Shown: piece by piece, positions 33,301 to 45,100 of the stretch
How the letters are laid out: each line of letters opens with the position of its first letter
Position numbering within the stretch: position 1 is the stretch's first letter
From: Ochromonas danica
Taxonomy: Eukaryota > Sar > Chrysophyceae > Chromulinales > Chromulinaceae
DNA length: 64,000 nucleotides
Direction of reading: 5' to 3'
Assembly: GCA_015146655.1 (NCBI GenBank)
Contig: VKHL01000032.1
Span: 62,001 to 126,000, forward strand
Program-made: the position numbers and the translations under genes
Notes under the pieces: generated by a model
Database searches by the model: none
Told to the model about the DNA's origin: nothing
What the model saw: the letters and a program-made list of their open reading frames with translations, nothing else

Positions 33301-33506
33301 TGATCAACTGAAAGATGTGACTGCTCAACTACAAGCAGCCAAGGTCAGTGTCTCCACTCTCCACCCTTAACTGGTTCTATGCTCATTACTTACATATACA
33401 TAATATGACGTTTCTACAGGTTGCTAATGCCTCCTTGACTCGCATAATGGAGAAGAAGACTATGAAAGTGGATATATCTGCGACCACAAGGAGCATGGAT
33501 GTTTGA
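29886..33506 (+). CDS. Kinesin with N-terminal motor and coiled-coil tail
   Basis: Exons 29886-30192, 30395-33135, 33212-33343 and 33420-33506 give 1088 residues. The motor occupies about residues 15-415. It has the P-loop YGQTGSGKTYTMFG (103-116), switch I NAVSSRSHTVF, switch II NLVDLAGSERIKKSESQG, and the YRDSKLTRILQNSLGG helix, followed by LQFANRCRNVRNNPRV. An insertion of about 60 residues interrupts the motor after EIYNDQIRDL. After a Gly-rich linker there is a long coiled coil (about 515-730), a Gly/Pro-rich segment and a short C-terminal coil. The motor is complete, so microtubule-stimulated ATPase activity is expected. I cannot place it in a subfamily. The first intron, filled with TG repeats, splits the Tyr codon of the P-loop. 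Confidence 0.9.
30276..30387. repeat. (TG)n microsatellite in kinesin intron 1
   Basis: TG runs interrupted by TTGCTGTT and by CTCTCTCTCT fill most of the 202-bp first intron and end a few bases before the acceptor at 30393-30394. Confidence 0.9.
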
Positions 33507-33782
33507 GAAGATCCACAACTCTTATTCGTGAACGAAAGCTCTCCTACCATAATAAAAGAGATGCCATTCTTTCTTTCGGATGAGATCTGTGTCGTTTTCA
33601 AAGCTCTAACTAGACCGTACAGACTACATAGCTTAGCTCCTCTTTAGGTTCAAGTACAGACAGTATATGCTAAATATAAGAAATCGCAGACCGTTTGTTA
33701 ACGAGGTTGGGTAGACTAGAAGATGGTGGAGGTGCAGTAGTTTTAAAACCAACCTCAAAAGAGAGTGAGAGTAGACATATTG

Positions 33783-34454
33783 TTATGCAGTGGTTCCAAG
33801 CGATCGCTTCCTGCCAATGAGCGAAGAAGGACGCAAGAGATGTCTCTGTTGTCTCCATCGAGTCATTTCCTCAGAAGACCTCACCCCTATATGATCAAAC
33901 ACACTCTTTCTGTTAGTAACCACACCACCATAGAGAGATAGAAGATCTGTCTCTCCTTCCATCCACCAACCCCTTTTGCTCCACTCACCTGCAGCATAGA
34001 GATCACCTTCCTTCGAAGTGAGAATATTGAGCAATTCTCCTGTATCCTGTTCTGTACTTGTCAAGGCATGAACCATGACTTCACGATAACGATCACCAGT
34101 AAAAGCTATTCGAAGTGTATCTTTCAAATCCATATCTTTCATTGTATTAGCAATTTGCATACCAACTTCATAATAATAATTCGAATATTCTTTTAAATTC
34201 AAACTTAATGCCCCTGCTGCAATATTATCTCTCATTTTCCGATCAAAATGCTTTGGTAATTCCATAGTAACCATTCTCTTCTCTGTGAGAGTTCTTGCCA
34301 TCCATAATGGTAATTCCACACGTGCTCCAGCAGGTAAAGTGGAAGAATCATTATTAGGATCGAGGAAACCTAAACCTGGTACTTCTAAACGAAAGACACA
34401 AGGAATTCTTTCTTCTTCACATAATAAAGTATCAATATCTAAATATCCTGCCAT
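33783..34454 (-). CDS. PSF3: GINS complex subunit PSF3
   Basis: PSF3 is one of four GINS subunits. GINS is part of the CMG replicative helicase in the nucleus. The N terminus YLDIDTLLCEEERIPC, then VPGLGFLD, ARVELPLWMA and MELPKHF, matches the family in order. Helical residues up to about 155 (DTGELLNILTSKEGDLYAAG) complete the core. The unspliced frame gives 223 residues, near the usual 190-220. A good donor and acceptor pair (33988 and 33910) could instead remove 79 nt and end the protein after about 162 residues with ERVCLII. Both forms keep the conserved core, so I cannot decide the C terminus. The gene is divergent from the receptor gene at 34790. Confidence 0.85.
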   Translation of the reverse strand: MAGYLDIDTLLCEEERIPCVFRLEVPGLGFLDPNNDSSTLPAGARVELPLWMARTLTEKRMVTMELPKHFDRKMRDNIAAGALSLNLKEYSNYYYEVGMQIANTMKDMDLKDTLRIAFTGDRYREVMVHALTSTEQDTGELLNILTSKEGDLYAAGEWSKRGWWMEGETDLLSLYGGVVTNRKSVFDHIGVRSSEEMTRWRQQRHLLRPSSLIGRKRSLGTTA

Positions 34455-34789
34455 GATTTCTCCTCTCTCTATTTAAGGTTAAGGTGGCCTATAGTTCAGA
34501 TTGGATTTGATTTGATTTGATTTGAATTTGCCCAAACTATGTGTTCCAGCATCCCAGATGGCTAGAATTTGGACTTCCTAGAAGGTTGCGCGGGGATGGT
34601 AATAATATTGTTCTGCCACACCCTGCCAGCAGCAGTCTTGGAGGAATGAATCTTGTAGATTCATCAATTTTTGACGATCCACTAATTATAAGAGGTAAGA
34701 TCAAGTCTAACTTGAAGGATGAATCATAATTAAATCCAGTCTTTCTTTCCTTCTCCTAAACCTCCTCTAATAATCCTATCAAACAAAGA
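34455..34789. promoter_or_regulatory. Divergent intergenic region, PSF3 / receptor
   Basis: 335 bp between two divergent ATGs. A short TTTGA repeat (four to five units, about 34500-34525) is present. A possible untranslated exon ends in GAG|GTAAG near 34695. No other element is seen. Confidence 0.4.
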
Positions 34790-37700
34790 ATGAGTTCTAT
34801 CAACTTGTACCAGACAAAAGATGGCCAAGAAGATGACGAAGAAGTCGTTGATCCTGTTCCTTCTACTTCTTGTCTTCATCTACTTGCTAATCGTCATTAT
34901 TCCTTAAAACATCAACTCCTTATTTTTTTCGGAATCATGACTCTAGTAGCAGGTGGAATTACCTTAGCCATCTGTCTCGGTGTTCTGTATTCCTTAGGGG
35001 ATAAGACCACGTCAGATTCGAAGTCGATTATCTTAGATCAAACACGTACTAACGCTGCTAATTTAGCGAAGGAAATTGCCAATGCTATTAATCAACAACT
35101 TGAAGTCATTGGAGAGTCAGTCTGTATGGTGAGTGCGACATATAGCACTTCCTTGTTAAATGGTACAGACCCTACTCATCCTACTACTACTCCTTTACCT
35201 TATACTATTATGAAAAAACAAAATGCTTATCGTGAATACAATTTTGTTCATGGATGTCAATATCCTGCTTGTCCAAGTGATTTTGGATTTCTTTCAAATC
35301 GTTCAAGAATTCCTGAATTACCAGATTTTGAAGATGGATCAGTACAAGATGCATCATCTTTTCTTTATTCTTCTCTAACTCAAAGTGCTTTACGTAATGA
35401 TAGTGATTGGAATTTTGCATTTTCTGACTTTAATCAGAGTTTAACGGCTGTACAAAATTCGTTTGCCATTCAGAATCCTGATTTGCAAACAATGTACACG
35501 TCAGGTCCCAATAACACTGTCATGTTCTATCTCTCTGCTAAAATCGAAGGTGTTTCAAGCTATGGTTCGCATTATTACGCTTATCATAACACCTTCCCTG
35601 GTATCCGTAAAAATGATACTAATTATAACCCTGCAACTAGACCTTGGTTCGCTTTGTCGACCAGTCATGGTCTTCATCTCTATGGTCCTTATCAAGAATC
35701 CTTTACAAAGCAATTGGTATTAACATTATCTTATAAAAGCGTCTTCCCCTTTTCATCGTATAAAGTCTCGATTGTTGGAGCCGCCGTGATGCTGTTGTCA
35801 GATTTACAGAAGATTGTCAATGCGATTGTCTATACCGATGAAGGCTTTGGTGCTGTTGTTAACACTGCGACAGGACAAGTCCTTGCTTGGGGTGATCGCA
35901 CTGATATTTTTAACACTACGACAAATACTTTTAAAACGCTGAGCGATTTTGATGCTGCCCTTGCTGGTGACGGGTGCTTGGGCCGACAGGCGACTTTTGA
36001 TCATACTGACGATCAAGGAAGACGTTGGATTGTATCTTGCTTACCTTTTCTTTCTTCTACTTCCCCCAAAGGGAACTCTTTTACGACGAGTCAAGCTTTG
36101 ACTATGATTGTGTTTGCTGATCATGGGTCAGCAGTTGCTCCGCTCACTTCCTTGAATAACAATGTGGACGATACCACTTCATCTGTGACAATTTCTACGG
36201 TTATTATCATATGTGCTACTATCGGCGGTGTGATGCTTCTTACGTTTTTAACAGTTTTGTATATTACCTGGCCATTGGAAGTGATTCGTCACATTTCCAA
36301 AGATCTGGTTCATATTATGGCAGAAGATGCTGAACAACGTGACTTTACACCATTACTGCAACGAGCTTACTTTAATCTCAGTCGTACAGATGAAGTTGGT
36401 TTATTAGCAAGTGATTTTTATCATGTCCTTTGCTTGCTTCATAATCAAAGCATGGAAAAGAAAGCTACCCCAAAATATCCTGCCAATCCTTTCTTTTGGA
36501 ATCAGCCCATTACAAGAGAGCTGACATGGACAGATTTGTATGTCGCAACAGAAGATCCTGACTCTCAGATTGCTGCTTCCTCTCCACAGATGAAAGGAGA
36601 ATCCAAGGTTACTTCACAAGAGACAACACGCTCACTCGATGTTTTAGCTTCTTTAGCTGCTGTGGCTGATGCAGGAGACATCGAGGCTCCCGCTGAGACA
36701 AACTCATCATCTCCTTGTTCTCCTCCTCCATCAGCAGCTCCTGTATCGCTTGACGAAGTGAATGTATCAGCTCCTTCTGGTTATATTTCTATTTCGAATG
36801 CCAAGCCAGTTGGATGGTGTTTTTCGGTGAAATCACAGCTGTCAGGTCTATCATTGCTTCTATTAGCAGGACTTGTCGCTACCATGGTGGTCACTGTTGT
36901 GATAGTGAATAACGAAGGCCAAGATTGGAGTTCTGATACTGGAGATCAAGTGACAGACAAGCAAGTGCAGAATCTTCAAGCTGTTGCACAAACCAAAGCC
37001 ACCTATGTTGAGGTACTGAACCAAATAATTTGCTATGACATTTTACTTTTGTCTCATGAAGTGATCTTTATATTGATTGTTGTTATTTTTGTTGTGTCTG
37101 CTCAGACGTATTTTGCTCAAATGACATTGGATCTCTTAGCTGGTGCGAACTACTTCACCTTATTAATGGATGGCAATATTACGCTGCCCAATTGGAACAC
37201 TAATGGAAAGTATCTTCCAAGCTATGCGATTGACCCTCGTAATCCTTATTCGTCTTCCACTTATGGAAACTTCTCTGCTTACTATTCTCCTGTAAGGCTG
37301 ATAGCTTTAAGCATAACCTTCCTGCACCCCAATCTTCAAATCTATTGGTTATTGCTCATTTTCATTGTTTGCTGTTGTTTAGGCTGATCTCAATTGCTTT
37401 GACACATCAGATGATTGTGCAACTGTACAGAACGCAAATGAAACAAGACTGACCTCATTGCTGGATGCTAAATTCACCTCTTATTTTTATCCTAATGCCT
37501 ATGTGTCTTTCATGCAGATGGGCATGGCTGATGATGGATTCACCCGCTATTGGCCTTATCGCAGGACGACTACCAACAACGATCCCACCAGTTGCTTGAT
37601 TACCTCTACCAATAGTACATTCTGCTACAATCTGTATTATTCTTCTGCTTGTGGTGATTCAACAAGTTCTTATTATCCACCATATGAGACCAAATGTAGA

Positions 37701-39899
37701 GATTGGTATGCTGTGGGTGACAATCATCATACGGCTCAAAAGGTTTATTTTATGACACCTCGTCTCGCTAGTGATGGGACGATGGTATTGACTGGTGTCG
37801 TTAACATCTATGCCAATAATGATCCATCGCGAACTAAGTATGCGGTCTTGATCTCCAACTTCTTAGCTTCCGAGCTCTCGAATAGTATTAATAAGATGAA
37901 GATTCTTGACTCAGGCTATTACTATTTGGTCGAGCGCAGTGATCCCAACGAAGTGGTAATTCATCCTGACGCCACAGCCACTTGTACTACAGTGACTTGC
38001 ACGGAGGGAATGTCTTCCTCGGAATTCACAACATTTGAAAAGGAAATCCTTCTTCCTGCAGCAGCTGGACTTCCCTTGAATACAAGTGTATACAAGAAGG
38101 GAGGAGATAAATGGCGTGTGAATGTACAGCCTGTGACTTATGGCACTGTGAGCTATCTGCTGGTTGCTACTGTGCCTGAGAGCGAAGTCTTGGAAGCATC
38201 AAGAAAGACAACAGATTCGATCAATACTTCTGTTACAGGTATGATTGTTGGCTTTGCGGTTACTATAGCTGTCTATTGTATAGTTTTGGGGTGGAGTACG
38301 AGATTATTGATTCGCAGCATTGTGCATCCTATTGATGATCTGCGAGTTATTCTCCAACAAGCTCAAGAAGAAGACTTCTCCAGTGACGTTCCAACCAAGG
38401 CAACTTCACTTGATTTAGCAATCTTAATGGAAGCCCTCTCTCAACTTTTGGTGGCATTGCGCTTTGGAAGCGATTCTTATGCTCGTGGAGATATTGGACG
38501 AGCTCGTCAAGTCTTCACCGACGCCTTGAATCTCTTCACTGTAACTGAGAATCAGAAAGGCATTGGAGCCAGTTTGAACAATCTGGCAGCAGTCTATCTC
38601 TCATTGGGTGATCATGCCAAGGCAGAGAAGCTCTACAAAGAAGCCATTGAGAAAGGCAAAGAGCTCATGGCTGCCTATGAAGAAAGAGCGTCAAAGGGAG
38701 AAGATCTTGCCAATGAGATCAAGAAGCTACAGCGCCTAATTAGCGATCGTGAAGGTAACCTTGCTGTGGTCTATTTGCAACAGAATGACTTCTCTTCAGC
38801 ATTTGCTATCTTGGAACGATTGTTGGAAGAAGACAAGCAGCAGAGGTATATCAAAGGCTGTGTGGTCAAGCAGGGCACCTTGGGACAATTCTATCTCCAA
38901 CAAGGTGAAATTCAATCAGCTGAAAGAGTTTTCCACAGTGCATTGGATTTCTTACGCAGTCGTATGAGTTTGACGAAGTTGTGGGCAGAGGATTGGAGAG
39001 AAGAAGAATGGGATGCAGCGGAACAGATTGCTTTGTATAACATGGCCTTATTACAAGCTAAATCCTATGAGGCATTAGAAAAAGACAGAAAAGAAAATCT
39101 ACCTGCAGATATCAAAGCCCATGCTTTCCTTCTGGCTCTGATGTCTGTGAAACATATTGATGTGAGCACAACTAAGAAGATTCTACAGACATTAGCTCAG
39201 TTATATAAAGACATTGCACCTGCTCAACAACTGATCACAAAACGTGCTAATGAGCAAAAGATCTACCTTAATGACCGTTCATCCACTAGCAAAGGTAATA
39301 AAGAATTCAATGGTAGTGACTCTGGCGGTACAACCAAGCGCATTATATTTGCGATTGATTATTCGGGTAGCATGTCTGGTACGAAGATACGCAGTGCTGT
39401 GGAGAATCTTCGCACGTTAGTCCAGAAACATCTCCATTTAGATGACATTGTCAGCTTGCTCAGCTTTGATGGTGATGTACACACTTTGGTTCCTCTTGGC
39501 CCAAGAAGAGGACGCGATGATATTATCGAGCAAGGCATTAATTCTCTAACCTCTCCCTGTGGTGGTACAGCCTTCTATGATGCTCTCATAGCTGGAATAG
39601 ACCTATTCCGTCAAAAAGGAACTCGCAATGACTGGATTGTCGCCTTGACTGATGGAGAAGATAATTCTTCAAGAAATAAGTTGCATACTTTAGTGGAGGC
39701 ACTGGGTTCCACAATGACTCGTCTTATGATTATTGGTGTAGGCTCGGATGTTCGAATTGATGTTCTCACCACCATCGCTAAGTCGACACTTCGAGAGAGT
39801 TACTTTATCTCAGCCACTGCTGACAAGAAAGGAATTGATGATGCTTTTGGCCAAGTGGCTGTCATCATTCAGAATCAAGTGATTTTGGAAGATTATTAA
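34790..39899 (+). CDS. Double-Cache receptor with HAMP, TPR and von Willebrand A domains
   Basis: Exons 34790-37012, 37106-37291 and 37383-39899 give 1641 residues. Membrane segments at about 43-67, 465-490, 684-706 and 1089-1108 bracket two large extracytoplasmic regions. Each has features of a Cache ligand-sensing domain, with FP.IR...YNPATRPWFALST in the first and YETKCRDWYAVGDN in the second. A HAMP-like stretch follows the second and fourth segments (RSIVHPIDDLRVILQQAQEE). About 1165-1340 is TPR-like (LNNLAAVYLSLGDHAKAEKL). From about 1455 there is a VWA domain with an intact MIDAS: DYSGSMSG, GGTAFYD and LTDGED. It probably senses an external small molecule and signals through metal-dependent VWA binding. 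No kinase or cyclase domain is present. Confidence 0.85.
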
Positions 39900-40740
39900 G
39901 AATAAAACCCTAGTAATTTGATTTATGTCTTAGTGGAATTTGGTTTTGGTTTTGTTATTGGGGATGTTCAAAGAAAGCTGTTCTCTCATCTCCAAATGAT
40001 TTTGTGTTGTTTTGTTGGTATTCTTGTGGTGGATTTGTTGGCTATTGACACTCGGCGAGTGTAAGTGTGTTCTTGCTTTTGTTCACGTAGTTTTAAATAA
40101 CATGAGAGAGTCTAACACTCTGAAGTTAGCAGAGGCTGCGCTTGTGCTGCTGGTGTTTGTGCTTGTGGTAGTATTGTAGATAAGAAGAAAGCAAATGCCA
40201 CAGTTTTGACTTTTATTTGTTGGCGGCGTATATAGATCAGAGGCACATGATAATGACAATGATGACTCTATATTATGTATGTAATCAAATGATAGAAAAG
40301 TAAAAAATAACTGTAGAAGAGTTGAGTATGACAATAATGTTGTGCCTCATGTCTATTGTCGTTATTATGTAATACTTGTATAAGCAAGCTTAACTGCTGT
40401 TAATTATGATGAGATTCCACTGGAAAGACATTGGCTTTGGCTTTGCACTGTATGAATCAACACGATTAGGTTGTTATTGCCCGAGTGATCCTACATGGTC
40501 TTGACTGAGGAGGACATCCATTTACATCTTGTTGAAATAGATCAAGAATGAGATGGAAAGACTATCATTACTTTAGAGGCAAGACAACCCATTGGGTTAT
40601 TCCGAATTGCTATATATTAAAATTACATCAAGGAGTTGCCCTTTTCTTTACTCTGAAAGGCCAACAAAAATATGAACGCTAATGTCATACAATCAGATTA
40701 GTATCTGAACAGAAGAACAACATTCGCGTTGACACACAGA
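39900..40740. other. Intergenic region, no gene seen
   Basis: About 840 bp downstream of the receptor. It is low in coding potential and I see no RNA gene. The tandem array homology begins near 40741. Confidence 0.45.
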
Positions 40741-40966
40741 AAGCAAGCATACACAACACAGACATGGAACATCATGCATTGCTACACTACTTCAAAACTA
40801 AACCGTGAAAACTCATTCACTCATTCTCTAACACACAATAACGTCCAGAATTGTAGACGCATACATAATGCACATATTTAGCTCATTCTCAAATTAGCTA
40901 ACATACATTAACATCAAGAACTGGTGACAATGTATGGTGAGGATGAAAGGTTACCACCCTTCCTTC

Positions 40967-42361
40967 TCACCAATTCCTACCACTGATCTTCATTAAGAAG
41001 ATATCCGTCCCACCACTCTTTCTTCTTTCATCAGACAGAAAACGGCCCGTCGTTGACCCCGTAACATACAAATTATCCTCATCGTCAATCGTCAAACCTC
41101 GACCACGATCTTCTCCCCCACTACCATAAGAAGTGGAATACAGCAATTTACCCATCTCATCATACGTTTGCAACACGATATCACTACGACCAACTGTGTT
41201 GTATTCAACAAAGCTTCTATGCACATAACCCAGAAGATAAAGGCAGTGTTGACTATCCATTACCATCGTCATGGCGTAGCTCACGTCGCGCGGGTCCAGA
41301 TATTTATCCCACACTTCCGTGCCATTCCTGTCATACTTTATCAAGAATGCCTGCTGAGAATCCAGGGTTCCATCCACTGATCCAGAGATGTAGATATCAC
41401 CATAAGAAGGGTCAATTAAGATATCCTTGCCACCGTCAAAACCCACTGTTCCATACAGCTTCGTGAAAAGGGTCTTGCCATCATCACTTCTCACCTTCAA
41501 TAAGAACAAGTCACTATTGCCTTCATTCTGCTCTCCATGAAGATCACCATAGCTATACCCTGTCATGAAGATGTCCTGACTCAAAGGATCCACCGCCACA
41601 CTCTTACCCACATCATCCTCGGCAGTGCCATATTGCTTCGTCCAGATCTTCCTACCCATCCAGTCATATTTCAGGAGGAAGATGTCTTGGTTACCATAAG
41701 CCACCTGCTCATCCAAACTGCCGGTCGTCACACCCGTCACATACACATAACCCAGAGAGTCCATGGCCAGAGACTCGCCTTGGTCAAACCTCGTGGTGCC
41801 ACTCTGCTGGAAGAACAATCTTGACCCATCGTCGCTGTACTTCACAAAAAGAATGTCGGACTCTCCAAGAGGTTTCTGTGAAGAGGAGTCGGCGAAGACA
41901 GACCCTGTCAAGTACGTCGACCCATCTGACTGGTTCACCATCATGTCCAAGATGACCACTTTAGGAGGAGCAGGCCAGTCCATCCCCGTCGCCCCTGTGA
42001 ACATTCTCACACTAGTATTAGAGACCTCGGGAACGTTAGGAGACTGGAGGAGGAGGCGATGAAGGATCTCATCGTCGGATATCGGGAGGGAAGGGTCTGC
42101 TTCTTCTGTTTTGTTTTTGTCGTCTTTCTTCTCGAAGTGAAGAGGACCACTCAGTTCACCCGCCAATGTCACCACCACTGACGACGAAGACTTTCTCACA
42201 GCTATGGCATGAGCGGTATCATCGCCTTTACTACCAAACTGCACTGTGTACAAGACTTTCTGTGCCTTCACGAAGATCACGTTAGGCAGGAGGAGAAGAG
42301 AAAGAAGAAAGAGAGGGAGGATGAGCGAGAACTTCATCATTTTCATCATCATCATCATCAT
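40967..42361 (-). CDS. Secreted SBBP-type beta-propeller protein, copy 1
   Basis: 464 residues in one exon. A signal peptide (MMKFSLILPLFLLSLLLLPN, cleavage near VKAQ) leads into beta-propeller repeats of the SBBP type. Repeats recur about every 50-60 residues with GNQDIFLLKYDWMGRKIWTK, then a GT.EDD.G turn and a VDP...I.MTGYS strand. Six or seven blades are likely. Such proteins are usually extracellular or surface bound, and the ligand is unknown. One linker contains the only variable region (about residues 75-125, LHRLLLQSPN). The annotated frame opens at a GTG. ATG 42361 lies in a run of Met codons, so the exact start is uncertain by a few residues. No introns. Confidence 0.82.
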   Translation of the reverse strand: MMMMMMKMMKFSLILPLFLLSLLLLPNVIFVKAQKVLYTVQFGSKGDDTAHAIAVRKSSSSVVVTLAGELSGPLHFEKKDDKNKTEEADPSLPISDDEILHRLLLQSPNVPEVSNTSVRMFTGATGMDWPAPPKVVILDMMVNQSDGSTYLTGSVFADSSSQKPLGESDILFVKYSDDGSRLFFQQSGTTRFDQGESLAMDSLGYVYVTGVTTGSLDEQVAYGNQDIFLLKYDWMGRKIWTKQYGTAEDDVGKSVAVDPLSQDIFMTGYSYGDLHGEQNEGNSDLFLLKVRSDDGKTLFTKLYGTVGFDGGKDILIDPSYGDIYISGSVDGTLDSQQAFLIKYDRNGTEVWDKYLDPRDVSYAMTMVMDSQHCLYLLGYVHRSFVEYNTVGRSDIVLQTYDEMGKLLYSTSYGSGGEDRGRGLTIDDEDNLYVTGSTTGRFLSDERRKSGGTDIFLMKISGRNW

Positions 42362-42385
42362 TGTCACAGGATTAGGAGGAATTGA

Positions 42386-43244
42386 TTATTATTGAATTTG
42401 ATGAGAGGCTGCGCATTTCCCGAAATTCTCCCTCTTTTCACTCCTTGCCATCAACTGCCAGCGGTTCGGTTTTCGCCTGTTTTGACAAAGTGTGACTTTG
42501 CTGACAGGCAAGGATTACTTCAAAATGCTTTTTCTTTGCTTCGAAAGTTCTGTGTTTTTCGCTTCTATGACTTTTGATGTAACCAATGATTTCAATTGTG
42601 TTTGACGCAGTATCTAGCTTTATGGTCAAACTTTAAGCGATTTTAATGAAGTAGCTATTGAGAATTCTTCGAAAGCGACGCAACATCATTTTCCCCGGGT
42701 GTTTCAAGGTTTTTAGGGAGGAGGCTTTTATTAGTCGAAAACATGATGTAATCTGTCTGTATTCGTTAGTGTGACAACGATAAGCTGCATAAGCAGTTTA
42801 GTAAAGACCCAGTCTTTAAAGACAAAGAGATGGCCAACAAAGGGAGTTAGTTCCCGAGTTCTTCTTCATTCTGCAGCTCCATCTGCAGTGAACCCAGATG
42901 TTGAAATTGAAATTCGTCGCAATGCTTCTTCTAATTGTAGAAAGTTGACTAGTCTAGACAATAGTATACATGTCCTATTATAGGAGGAGGCAATGACTTG
43001 TTGTTTTTCTTCCCTTCATTGAGCTTTTCCATGAGCATTCCGAACTTCGACCATACAGCTTTTTTGTTCACGCAATCTTTGAATGAGTGAGTAACTGTAA
43101 TCACATAATACATAAATACCAATCTATGACATTTCTTAAAATCCCGCACGGAAAGCACTTTTGCGCCGAAATGACTTTTGTCGATAACTTTTGATGAAAT
43201 TAAGTATCGTACAACAATCTAAATTGTGTTTGATAACAAACAAT
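42386..43244. other. Spacer between array units 1 and 2
   Basis: About 860 bp not shared with the spacer between units 2 and 3. I see no gene. It should contain the promoter of copy 1, which therefore differs from the promoters of copies 2 and 3. Confidence 0.5.
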
Positions 43245-43708
43245 TTAAATTACACAATTCACTTCTGCAATGATGCTTCACCACAATAAAGAATTGGTCT
43301 TATCTCTGAATTAAAACACCAACAGAAGCACAGCAGCATCTGTGCAGAAGATCAACGACACATTACCTCATTATCTTGCTCCCTCATCAACACCACAGAC
43401 ACAAACTATAATTCTCAGCTACATAACGATATTAATGAACTGTGTAAGCCCATTTCTCTAACAAACATTAACGTCAAGAATTGCAGACGCATACACAACA
43501 CAGACATGGAACATCATGCATTGCTACACTACTTCAAAACTAAACCGTGAAAAATCATTCACTCATTCTCTAACACACAATAACGTCCAGAATTGTAGAC
43601 GCATACATAATGCACATATTTAGCTCATTCTCAAATTAGCTAACATACATTAACATCAAGAACTGGTGACAATGTATGGTGAGGATGAAAGGTTACCACC
43701 CTTCCTTC

Positions 43709-45100
43709 TCACCAATTCCTACCACTGATCTTCATTAAGAAGATATCCGTCCCACCACTCTTTCTTCTTTCATCAGACAGAAAACGGCCCGTCGTTGACC
43801 CCGTAACATACAAATTATCCTCATCGTCAATCGTCAAACCTCGACCACGATCTTCTCCCCCACTACCATAAGAAGTGGAATACAGCAATTTACCCATCTC
43901 ATCATACGTTTGCAACACGATATCACTACGACCAACTGTGTTGTATTCAACAAAGCTTCTATGCACATAACCCAGAAGATAAAGGCAGTGTTGACTATCC
44001 ATTACCATCGTCATGGCGTAGCTCACGTCGCGCGGGTCCAGATATTTATCCCACACTTCCGTGCCATTCCTGTCATACTTTATCAAGAATGCCTGCTGAG
44101 AATCCAGGGTTCCATCCACTGATCCAGAGATGTAGATATCACCATAAGAAGGGTCAATTAAGATATCCTTGCCACCGTCAAAACCCACTGTTCCATACAG
44201 CTTCGTGAAAAGGGTCTTGCCATCATCACTTCTCACCTTCAATAAGAACAAGTCACTATTGCCTTCATTCTGCTCTCCATGAAGATCACCATAGCTATAC
44301 CCTGTCATGAAGATGTCCTGACTCAAAGGATCCACCGCCACACTCTTACCCACATCATCCTCGGCAGTGCCATATTGCTTCGTCCAGATCTTCCTACCCA
44401 TCCAGTCATATTTCAGGAGGAAGATGTCTTGGTTACCATAAGCCACCTGCTCATCCAAACTGCCGGTCGTCACACCCGTCACATACACATAACCCAGAGA
44501 GTCCATGGCCAGAGACTCGCCTTGGTCAAACCTCGTGGTGCCACTCTGCTGGAAGAACAATCTTGACCCATCGTCGCTGTACTTCACAAAAAGAATGTCG
44601 GACTCTCCAAGAGGTTTCTGTGAAGAGGAGTCGGCGAAGACAGACCCTGTCAAGTACGTCGACCCATCTGACTGGTTCACCATCATGTCCAAGATGACCA
44701 CTTTAGGAGGAGCGGGCCAGTCCATCCCCATCGCCCCTGCGAACATTCTCACACTAGTATTAGAGACCTCGGGAACGTTAGGAGACTGGAGGAGGAGGCG
44801 ATGAAGTATCTCATCGTCGGATATCGGGAGAGCTGCTTTTAGGGAAGGGTCTGCTTCTTCTGTTTTGTTTTTGACGTCTTTCTTCTCGAATTGAAGAGGA
44901 CCACTCAGTTCACCCGCCAATGTCACCACCACTGACGACGAAGACTTTCTCACAGCTATGGCATGAGCGGTATCATCGCCTTTACTACCAAACTGCACTG
45001 TGTACAAGACTTTCTGTGCCTTCACGAAGATCACGTTAGGCAGGAGGAGAAGAGAAAGAAGAAGGAGAGGGAGGATGAGCGAGAACTTCATCATTTTCAT
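43709..45100 (-). CDS. Secreted SBBP-type beta-propeller protein, copy 2
   Basis: 463 residues, the same architecture as copy 1. From about residue 130 to the end the protein is identical to copies 1 and 3. Differences are confined to the N-terminal third: QFEKKDVKNK instead of HFEKKDDKNK, a four-residue insertion that gives DPSLKAALPISDD, and AGAMGMDWP for TGATGMDWP. The insertion is a 12-bp in-frame event. The signal peptide is intact. The upstream 80 bp resemble copy 3 (CCCGATCCTCCCAATC shared) but not copy 1. Confidence 0.82.
   Translation of the reverse strand: MKMMKFSLILPLLLLSLLLLPNVIFVKAQKVLYTVQFGSKGDDTAHAIAVRKSSSSVVVTLAGELSGPLQFEKKDVKNKTEEADPSLKAALPISDDEILHRLLLQSPNVPEVSNTSVRMFAGAMGMDWPAPPKVVILDMMVNQSDGSTYLTGSVFADSSSQKPLGESDILFVKYSDDGSRLFFQQSGTTRFDQGESLAMDSLGYVYVTGVTTGSLDEQVAYGNQDIFLLKYDWMGRKIWTKQYGTAEDDVGKSVAVDPLSQDIFMTGYSYGDLHGEQNEGNSDLFLLKVRSDDGKTLFTKLYGTVGFDGGKDILIDPSYGDIYISGSVDGTLDSQQAFLIKYDRNGTEVWDKYLDPRDVSYAMTMVMDSQHCLYLLGYVHRSFVEYNTVGRSDIVLQTYDEMGKLLYSTSYGSGGEDRGRGLTIDDEDNLYVTGSTTGRFLSDERRKSGGTDIFLMKISGRNW

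Noticed and set aside
34541-34729. 62-codon plus-strand frame between PSF3 and the receptor gene
   Set aside because: No recognisable protein. At most it is an untranslated exon of the receptor gene.
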